Source: Rikenellaceae bacterium (GTDB taxonomy: Bacteria; Bacteroidota; Bacteroidia; Bacteroidales; Rikenellaceae). Taken from it: a stretch of 63,512 nucleotides of DNA. How positions within the stretch are numbered: the stretch's first letter is position 1; every line of letters starts with the position of its first letter. Under the pieces are notes generated by a model, which had not been told where the DNA came from, made no database searches, and saw nothing but the letters and a program-made list of their open reading frames with translations. The stretch spans positions 1 through 63,512 of the forward strand of contig CABJAJ010000009.1 in assembly GCA_902363575.1 (NCBI GenBank). The letters run 5' to 3'. Position numbers and translations under genes: made by a program. Positions 57,579 to 63,512 of this stretch are shown piece by piece.

Positions 57579-58811
57579 ATGTTCTCCGCCGACCGACATA
57601 TCACCCTGACCGAGCTGCTGAAGCGTGTGCGGACGACACTCGACGAAGCGTTCGCGCTACCGCAGTGGGTGAGTGCCGAAATCTCGGAGATCAAACATCA
57701 CGGCTCGGGCCACTGCTATCTGGAGCTCGTCGAAAAAGGCGACGACGGCATGCCCCGGGCACAGGCGCGGGCCGTCATCTGGCGCAGCGCCTATCCCCGC
57801 GTGGCAGGCTATTTCGAGGCGGAGACGGGACAGCAACTCGTCCCGGGGCTGAAAATCCTGGCCAAAGCGCAGGTGAACTACCACGAAGTGTACGGGTTTT
57901 CGCTTACGATCACCGACATCGACCCCTCCTATACGCTGGGCGACATGGAGCGGCAGCGCCAGCTCACTATCGCCAGCCTCCGGCGCGACGGGGTGTGGGA
58001 CATGAACCGCGAAGCGTGGCTGCCTTCGGTCGTGCTGCGCATCGCCGTGGTTTCGAGCCGCCAGGCCGCCGGATACCAGGACTTCTGCAAGGAGCTGGCG
58101 AAGAGCCCCTACGCATTCCGCACGACCCTTTTCGAGGCGCTCATGCAGGGACAGGGGGCCGAAGCATCGGTCGTGGCGGCGCTCGAAGCGATCGCCGCAA
58201 GGCAGGAGGCTTTCGATGCGGTGGTGGTGATCCGGGGCGGCGGGTCGGCCGCCGACCTCAACTGCTTCAACGGCTATCGCCTCTGCGCCCACATCGCCCA
58301 GTTTCCGCTGCCCGTACTGACGGGCATCGGACACGACAAAGACACCTCCGTGGCCGACATGGTGGCCCACACGCCTCTGAAAACCCCGACGGCGGTAGCC
58401 GTATGGCTCCACGACAGGGCGGCCCGTGCCGACGGGATGCTCGACTATGCGGCGCTGCGACTGCAACAGGCCGCAGTAGCCGTCACGCGCACGCAGGAAC
58501 TCCGGCTCGAACGGCTGCGCGGGGAACTCGCGCACCTGAGCGCGGCCCTGCTCGAAAACCGACGCACGAAAATCGTTCAGTCGCAGGATGCACTCCGCCG
58601 CTCGGCCGAACAGTACCTCCGCAGCCGGCGGGACAAACTCTCGACAAGCGAAGAGCTTGTCCGCAGCCGCGCCCCCGAGCGCATCCTGCGGCTGGGCTTT
58701 TCGGTGGTGCGGCATGGAGGTCGTCCGCTGCAATCGACAGCCGGGGTCGCCGCCGGCGACAGGCTCGACATCGAACTGGCGGACGGTCGGCTCGGCGCGC
58801 GCGTGGAATGA
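57579..58811 (+). CDS. xseA: exodeoxyribonuclease VII large subunit
   Basis: A 410-residue large subunit of ExoVII, which degrades single-stranded DNA from both ends. An OB-fold (about residues 15-110) precedes the catalytic region with VVIRGGGSAADLNCFNG and VLTGIGHDKDTSVAD, the conserved GGGS and GIGHxxD motifs. Long helices with coiled-coil character follow, then a small C-terminal domain. It overlaps the xseB frame at its stop and has a -7 box almost touching its ATG. Confidence 0.95.
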   Translation: MFSADRHITLTELLKRVRTTLDEAFALPQWVSAEISEIKHHGSGHCYLELVEKGDDGMPRAQARAVIWRSAYPRVAGYFEAETGQQLVPGLKILAKAQVNYHEVYGFSLTITDIDPSYTLGDMERQRQLTIASLRRDGVWDMNREAWLPSVVLRIAVVSSRQAAGYQDFCKELAKSPYAFRTTLFEALMQGQGAEASVVAALEAIAARQEAFDAVVVIRGGGSAADLNCFNGYRLCAHIAQFPLPVLTGIGHDKDTSVADMVAHTPLKTPTAVAVWLHDRAARADGMLDYAALRLQQAAVAVTRTQELRLERLRGELAHLSAALLENRRTKIVQSQDALRRSAEQYLRSRRDKLSTSEELVRSRAPERILRLGFSVVRHGGRPLQSTAGVAAGDRLDIELADGRLGARVE

Positions 58812-58828
58812 CAACGAAATCATCCGAT

Positions 58829-59026
58829 ATGGCAAGAAAGAAAACCATCCCCTACGACGAGGCGATGACCGAAATCGAAGGCATCCTCGCCCGTTTCCGC
58901 AGCGAGGAGATGAACGTGGACGAACTCGCAGCCCAGGTGCGGCGGGCCAGCGAGCTGATCGCCCTCTGCAAAGAGCGGCTTCACAAAGCCGAAACGGAGG
59001 TCGGCCAAATTCTCGGAGCGGAATGA
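58829..59026 (+). CDS. xseB: exodeoxyribonuclease VII small subunit
   Basis: A 65-residue all-helical ExoVII small subunit with YDEAMTEIEGILARF and VDELAAQVRRASELIALCKERL, typical of the family. An in-frame ATG at 58808 overlapping the xseA stop would add seven residues; 58829 matches common N-termini. Its stop overlaps the methyltransferase start by 4 nt. Confidence 0.92.
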   Translation: MARKKTIPYDEAMTEIEGILARFRSEEMNVDELAAQVRRASELIALCKERLHKAETEVGQILGAE

Positions 59027-59796
59027 AAAAGCTGATCCGCTGGGTACTCAACCGTGTGCCCCGGCCTGTGCTGCAACGCGCGGCCGGGATCGGCGTACCC
59101 CTGCTGGGCCTGTTCTATGCGGGTCGCGGCGTCGAATGTCCGCTCTGCGGAGCCCGCCGGCGCCGGTTCCTCCCCTATGGCTACGTCACCACGCGCCCCA
59201 ACGCACTTTGTCCCAAATGCCTCTCGCTCGAACGGCACCGGCTGCTGTGGCTCTACCTCGAGCGGGAAACCGACCTGCTGACCCGCCCCGTGCGGTTGCT
59301 GCATATCGCTCCGGAGGTCTGCCTGATGCGCCGGCTGAAAACCCGTTACCGCGGACACGAAGAGCTCTACGTCACCGCCGACCTGGAGAGTCCGCTGGCG
59401 CGGCTCCATTTCGACGTGCAGGACATCCCTCTGGAGAACGATTATGCCGACGTGATTCTCTGCAACCACCTGCTCGAACACGTGGCCGACGACGCGCAGG
59501 CTCTCAGGGAGCTCTACCGCGTGATGAAGCCGGGCGGCTGGGGCATCCTGCTCTCGCCCGTCGATCCGATGCGGGCCCGCACCTTCGAGGACGACACGAT
59601 CACCGACCCCGCCGAGCGCACCCGCCTCTTCGGACAGTACGACCACCGGCGCATCTATGGGAGGGATTATCCCGCAAGGCTCCGCGCAGCCGGTTTCGAG
59701 GTCGCCGACATCGACTATGCCGGGCAGTTGAGCCCCGGGGAGCGCCGCCGCTACGCCCTGCCCGAAGATCGGATCTACGTCGTCTATAAAAACTGA
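59023..59796 (+). CDS. class I SAM-dependent methyltransferase with zinc-ribbon
   Basis: A 257-residue predicted methyltransferase. An N-terminal zinc ribbon with CPLCG and CPKC (about residues 39-67) precedes a Rossmann-like core; motif I is the weak LLHIAPEVCL, and later motifs are clear: DVILCNHLLEHVADD and RVMKPGGWGILL. A similar core occurs in methyltransferases of capsule and nucleotide-sugar pathways, but substrate is not readable. It overlaps xseB by 4 nt. Confidence 0.85.
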   Translation: MKKLIRWVLNRVPRPVLQRAAGIGVPLLGLFYAGRGVECPLCGARRRRFLPYGYVTTRPNALCPKCLSLERHRLLWLYLERETDLLTRPVRLLHIAPEVCLMRRLKTRYRGHEELYVTADLESPLARLHFDVQDIPLENDYADVILCNHLLEHVADDAQALRELYRVMKPGGWGILLSPVDPMRARTFEDDTITDPAERTRLFGQYDHRRIYGRDYPARLRAAGFEVADIDYAGQLSPGERRRYALPEDRIYVVYKN

Positions 59797-59873
59797 CCGC
59801 CCGGCCTCGGCGCACTGTGGCAGCAATTTTGAACGGGGAGGCCCGGCGGCCGCCGCCGCATAAACGACGCATC

Positions 59874-60227
59874 ATGGCAGAGACTTATCCCGACTGGCTG
59901 GTCGGCCGCTGGAAAATCAGGATGGTGGGCGCCCCGCCCGGCTTCGGCGTGCGCAGCGTGCCGGGAGAGATCGTATGGGAGTTTCAGTCCGACGGCGTTT
60001 TCATCGAGCACATTCCGGGCAGCGAAATGTACGTCACCGGCTATATCTACCACGACGAATCGGGTACGCTCTACATCCTGCGGTGCGACACCGACGAGTC
60101 GTTCCGGCCCGAAGGCTACCGCATCTCAGCCTCCGACGGCGAACGCATGTTCCTCGAGCGACCCGGCCAAAGCGGGGAGCGCATTTACCTTTTCGAGGCC
60201 GAGCGGCTGACGGAGACCGGAAGCTGA
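59874..60227 (+). CDS. hypothetical protein
   Basis: A 117-residue soluble protein with many aromatic residues (YPDWLVGRWKIRM, VWEFQSDGVFIEH, YIYHDESGTLYILRCD). The pattern suggests a small beta-barrel, perhaps lipocalin-like. No signal peptide. Its stop lies 3 bp from the stop of the convergent hemolysin III gene. Function not assigned. Confidence 0.7.
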   Translation: MAETYPDWLVGRWKIRMVGAPPGFGVRSVPGEIVWEFQSDGVFIEHIPGSEMYVTGYIYHDESGTLYILRCDTDESFRPEGYRISASDGERMFLERPGQSGERIYLFEAERLTETGS

Positions 60228-60230
60228 ACC

Positions 60231-61037
60231 TCAGCGCAGAAAGAAGACGATGCCCGTGAAGTGGGAGAGCATCCCCAGGTTGATGGCCAGGTGCCAGACC
60301 AGGTGATGATAGCGAAAACCCCGGGCCGCATAGACCCAGGCCCCCAGCGTATAGAACACGCCCCCGGCGGCGATGAACACGAGCAGCGGCACCGTGGCAT
60401 GCCGCAGAAACAGGGGCAGGAAGAACACCAGCGTCCAGCCCATCACCAGATAGATCGTCAGGCTCACGCCCGGAATCGAGCGCGTGGCGAGCGACTTGTA
60501 GAAAATCCCGAAAACGACCATCGCCCATTGCAGGGCCGTCACCAGCACACCCTGCCAGCCGCCGATCACCAGCAACGCAACGGGGGTGTAGGTTCCCGCA
60601 ATGGCCACGAAGATGAAGATATGGTCGAGGATATGGAACACCTCCTTGTGGCGCGACGCGGGCGTCATCGAATGGTAGAGCGTCGAGCCGAGGAACATCA
60701 GAAAAATCGAGATCACGAAGATGCTCTCGCTGCAGGCCGCCAGCACGGGCCGGGGATCGAGCGCATAGGCCCGCACAGCGACATAGGGGAGCGCACAGAG
60801 CGTCAGCAGCGCCATCACCGCATGCGACACGGTGTTGGCCGTCTCCTCGCCCCGGGTGGGCACATAGACGGGTTTCGACCGCCGACCGACAACTGCCCCG
60901 TCAGGCGTTTTCGCCGGTGCGGTCTGCACAGCGGCAGGCGACGCGGCAACATGTCGTTGCGCGGAGGCCGCCTGTGCGGAGACGACTTGCGCCCGAGCGT
61001 CTCCCCCTTTTCCCGTTTCCTGCCCGCCTGTCATCAT
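60231..61037 (-). CDS. hemolysin III/PAQR-family membrane protein
   Basis: A 268-residue polytopic membrane protein with about seven hydrophobic segments after an unusual Ala/Thr-rich soluble N-terminal extension of about 60 residues. Metal-binding-type residues of the family are visible: YHSMTP, HILDHIFIFVAI and HHLVWHLAINLG (three His and one Asp). Hydrolase activity has been proposed for the superfamily; the bacterial role is unclear. ATG 61037 is chosen because the -7 box at 61062 places the transcript start near 61055, below a longer TTG frame. Confidence 0.88.
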   Translation of the reverse strand: MMTGGQETGKGGDARAQVVSAQAASAQRHVAASPAAVQTAPAKTPDGAVVGRRSKPVYVPTRGEETANTVSHAVMALLTLCALPYVAVRAYALDPRPVLAACSESIFVISIFLMFLGSTLYHSMTPASRHKEVFHILDHIFIFVAIAGTYTPVALLVIGGWQGVLVTALQWAMVVFGIFYKSLATRSIPGVSLTIYLVMGWTLVFFLPLFLRHATVPLLVFIAAGGVFYTLGAWVYAARGFRYHHLVWHLAINLGMLSHFTGIVFFLR

Positions 61038-61061
61038 TCTTTTCCTGTTGTCGCTACCCTG

Positions 61062-61069
61062 CAAATTTA
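61062..61069 (-). promoter_or_regulatory. -7 box TAAATTTG (minus) for hemolysin III gene
   Basis: Perfect TAnnTTTG; predicted start near 61055, 18 nt before the ATG at 61037. Confidence 0.65.
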
Positions 61070-61172
61070 ACGAAATTATCCGGAACCGGGGTGTGCAAAA
61101 GCAGATTTCGTCCGTCTGCGCGATTCTTGCGGCCGGGAGACCGCCGGACTTGGTAAATTTTAAAATTATTCA

Positions 61173-61180
61173 TAAATTTG
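61173..61180 (+). promoter_or_regulatory. -7 box TAAATTTG for relA/spoT gene
   Basis: Perfect TAnnTTTG; predicted start near 61187, 11 nt before the ATG at 61198. Confidence 0.7.
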
Positions 61181-61197
61181 AGCCGACAGGATACCGC

Positions 61198-63396
61198 ATG
61201 ACCGAACTCACCCGATACGACAGGCTGCGCAGGCTCGCCCGCGAGAATTTCCCGCAGGAGAGCGCCCGCCTGTTGGACGAGGCGCTGGAATACGCCGCAC
61301 GCCGGCTCGAAGGCCAACTCCGTTACGACGGCACGCCGCTGCTCGACCACGACGCGGCGGTGGCCGCAATCGTCGTCGCCGAGATCGGGCTGGGGAGCGA
61401 CCCGACCATCGCCTCGGTGCTGCACGACGTGGTGCGGCTCGCCCGCAGCGGGGAGGATTTCTGCGCCCTGACCGCCGAGATCGGCGAACGCTTCGGCAAG
61501 GAGGTGCTGGGCATCACGCTCGGGCTGTCGAATATTTCGGAAATCCCGCTCAAGATATCGCGCGAGCAGGCCGAGAACTTCCGCGACCTGATCGTCTCCT
61601 ACTCCGAGGACCCGCGCGTAATCCTCATTAAGCTGGCCGACCGTCTGGAGGTGATGCGCAGTCTGGAGATGTTCCCGCCCCAGAAGCGCCGCCGCAAAAG
61701 CTGGGAGAGCCTCAATCTTTACGCCCAGATCGCCCATAAACTGGGGCTCTACAACCTCAAGAGCGAACTGGAGGACACCGCCCTGCGCTACCTCGAACCC
61801 CGGGATTACGCCCACATCGTCGAACGGCTCGCCGAAACGGAGGCCGAACGCCAACGCTTCATCCGCAGCTTCCTCGAACCCATCCTCGAGCGGCTCGACA
61901 GGAGCGGCATAAGCTACCACGTCAAGAGCCGCACGAAGTCGATCTTCTCGATTTGGAACAAGATGCGGCGTCAGAAAGTCCCGTTCGAGGGGGTTTACGA
62001 CATCTTCGCCATCCGCATCATCGTGGACTGCCCGCCGGAGCTGGAGAAACAGCAGTGCTGGACGGTCTATTCGATCGTCACCGACTTCTACACCCCCAAT
62101 CCGGAGCGGATGCGGGACTGGATCTCCATCCCCAAGTCCAACGGATACGAGTCGCTCCACACCACCGTCTCGGCCAAAGGGGGCCGCTGGGTCGAGATTC
62201 AGATCCGCTCGGAACGCATGGACGAGGTGGCCGAGCGGGGCATTGCGGCCCACTGGCGCTACAAGGGGGTCAATCAGGGCGGGCAGACGAGCGAAATGTG
62301 GCTCCAGCGGCTCCGCGAGCTGATGGAGGACACGCCCCGGGCGCTCGCCGAACGTTTCGACGCGAAGCCTGCCACGGGCGAAATCTTCGTCTTCACGCCC
62401 AACGGCGACCTGCGCAAGCTGCCCGAGGGTGCCACGGTGCTCGACTTCGCGTTCGACATCCACACCAACCTGGGAGCCACCTGCTCGGGCGGGAAAGTCA
62501 ATCACCGCGCGGTTTCGATCCGCGAGGTGCTGCACAACGGCGACATCGTCGAAATCCTCACCCAGAAAAACCAAACCCCCAAGGCGGATTGGCTCGGCTT
62601 TGCGGTCACTCCCAAGGCCCGCACCAAAATCCGGGCGATGCTGCGCGAGGACGAAGCCCGCAGCGGCCGCCTGGGACGCGAGGAGCTGGAACGCAAACTC
62701 AGGAATTGGAAACTCGCCACCACGGTCGATGAGGCCGTCGCCTATCTGGTCAAACATTACCGGCTGCGCACCGGCACGGAGCTTTACGTGCAGATCGGCT
62801 CGCAGCGTATCGATCTGGCAGCCGTCAAGGAAACCCTTGTGCGGTGGCTTTCGGGCGAGGCCGAAGAGGAGCGCCGCGCAGCGGCGGCCGAGGTCGAGCG
62901 CAGCAAGTCCCGGGCAGCATCCCGCCCCGAAGCCCGCGGCGCGAACGACGCCCTCATCATCGACGAGGGCATCCACCACATCGATTACAAGCTGGCCCGC
63001 TGCTGCAATCCCATCAACGGGGACGACGTTTTCGGCTTCGTCACGATCAATTCGGGCATCACCATCCACCGGAGCGACTGCCCCAATGCCCAGCGGCTAC
63101 GGGAAAACTACCCCTACCGGGTCATCGAAGCCCGCTGGCGCGAACGTACCGACGGAGCATTCCGCGCATCCATCCGCATCACGGCGGACGACACGACGGG
63201 CATGGTAAACCGCATCACCGAGGTCATCAGCCGCGACCTCAAGCTGAGCATCCGCTCCATGAACCTCACCTCGGCCGGCGGCTGCATCACGGGGCTCATC
63301 CACGTCGAGGTGCCGGCCGCCGCCGTCGTGGACACGCTGATCCACTCCGTCATGCGCATCAAAGGGGTGCAGAAAGCCTACCGGGTCAATAACTGA
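61198..63396 (+). CDS. RelA/SpoT-family (p)ppGpp synthetase, hydrolase site degenerate
   Basis: A 732-residue long RSH protein. Residues about 40-190 form the HD domain: His51 and HD at 76-77 remain, but the usual ED after HDVV is RL (80-81) and the usual HN of DRLHN is EV (151-152), so (p)ppGpp hydrolysis is probably lost. The synthetase domain is intact: VKSRTKSIFSIWNKM, VYDIFAIRI, SNGYESLHTTV and RMRD as the RXKD-type loop. TGS (GEIFVFTPNGDLRKLPEGATVLDFAF), a zinc-finger-like LARCCNPI and a C-terminal ACT domain follow. It is probably a RelA-like synthetase. Confidence 0.95.
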   Translation: MTELTRYDRLRRLARENFPQESARLLDEALEYAARRLEGQLRYDGTPLLDHDAAVAAIVVAEIGLGSDPTIASVLHDVVRLARSGEDFCALTAEIGERFGKEVLGITLGLSNISEIPLKISREQAENFRDLIVSYSEDPRVILIKLADRLEVMRSLEMFPPQKRRRKSWESLNLYAQIAHKLGLYNLKSELEDTALRYLEPRDYAHIVERLAETEAERQRFIRSFLEPILERLDRSGISYHVKSRTKSIFSIWNKMRRQKVPFEGVYDIFAIRIIVDCPPELEKQQCWTVYSIVTDFYTPNPERMRDWISIPKSNGYESLHTTVSAKGGRWVEIQIRSERMDEVAERGIAAHWRYKGVNQGGQTSEMWLQRLRELMEDTPRALAERFDAKPATGEIFVFTPNGDLRKLPEGATVLDFAFDIHTNLGATCSGGKVNHRAVSIREVLHNGDIVEILTQKNQTPKADWLGFAVTPKARTKIRAMLREDEARSGRLGREELERKLRNWKLATTVDEAVAYLVKHYRLRTGTELYVQIGSQRIDLAAVKETLVRWLSGEAEEERRAAAAEVERSKSRAASRPEARGANDALIIDEGIHHIDYKLARCCNPINGDDVFGFVTINSGITIHRSDCPNAQRLRENYPYRVIEARWRERTDGAFRASIRITADDTTGMVNRITEVISRDLKLSIRSMNLTSAGGCITGLIHVEVPAAAVVDTLIHSVMRIKGVQKAYRVNN

Positions 63397-63512
63397 CCCG
63401 CCCCGTTTCCCGACCGTCATACGGTTCACCTGTCCTGTTCGCACCCTATCCGTCGCACCGTCGTCTTCGCGGTCGGAAAGCGGCGGTGGAGAAAAAAGGA
63501 GCGGGCGTACAT
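63397..63512. other. right-edge sequence, nothing recognised
   Basis: The last 116 bp after the RSH gene show no frame or signal I can support; a minus-strand ATG at 63510-63512 begins only a short frame that stops by about 63420. Confidence 0.4.

Overview
The window is a chromosomal segment of a GC-rich member of the Bacteroidales, most like Alistipes (Rikenellaceae). This is inferred from Bacteroidota -7 promoter boxes (TAnnTTTG) in front of many genes, several SPII lipoproteins, a fimbrillin-like/FISUMP lipoprotein, BACON-type surface modules, a FadL/OmpP1 porin, menaquinone synthesis and zinc-free forms of L36 and S14. I see no tRNA, rRNA, CRISPR array, insertion sequence or prophage. All assignments come from reading the sequence and from family knowledge; no database search was run.

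Layout. 1-6156: cell-envelope genes (C-terminal fragment, Gly/Trp/Tyr-rich lipoprotein, FadL-like porin, fimbrillin-like lipoprotein). 6613-9076: proS and a CDF cation transporter. 9439-10217: an ECF sigma factor followed by a 44-codon acidic ORF. 10684-13819: two lipoproteins built from tandem Fn3-like modules. 13820-14786: a candidate non-coding RNA with its own promoter and terminator, and a cysteine-rich mini-lipoprotein. 14787-17713 (minus): a tightly packed operon, LolC-like permease -> menG -> lipoprotein -> SPOR protein. 17795-23045 (plus): SDR -> zinc peptidase -> SGNH -> MBOAT -> PAP2, coupled by 1-4 nt overlaps or short gaps, probably envelope modification. 23110-25158 (minus): a surface DNA/RNA nuclease with BACON modules. 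25372-29018: lysS, tpiA and an esterase.

29291-47934 (minus) is the joined str-S10-spc-alpha ribosomal protein cluster: rpsL-rpsG-fusA-rpsJ-rplCDWB-rpsS-rplV-rpsC-rplP-rpmC-rpsQ-rplNXE-rpsN // rpsH-rplFR-rpsE-rpmD-rplO-secY-map-infA-rpmJ-rpsM-rpsK-rpsD-rpoA-rplQ. It has a promoter before rpsL, an unusual 575 bp break between rpsN and rpsH with a second promoter, and a strong terminator after rplQ.

48705-63396: a third Fn3-like lipoprotein, leuS, prfA, an MGMT-domain protein, a small secreted protein joining a TonB-plug-like and a TonB-C-like region, a lipoprotein, xseA-xseB-methyltransferase in an overlapping operon, a small unknown, a hemolysin III/PAQR membrane protein, and a long RelA/SpoT enzyme whose hydrolase site looks inactivated.

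The most notable unexplained items are the candidate ncRNA at about 14084-14348, the break in the ribosomal protein cluster, the shared lipoprotein module, the sigma-factor-linked micro-ORF, and G8-G9 tracts in four intergenic regions.
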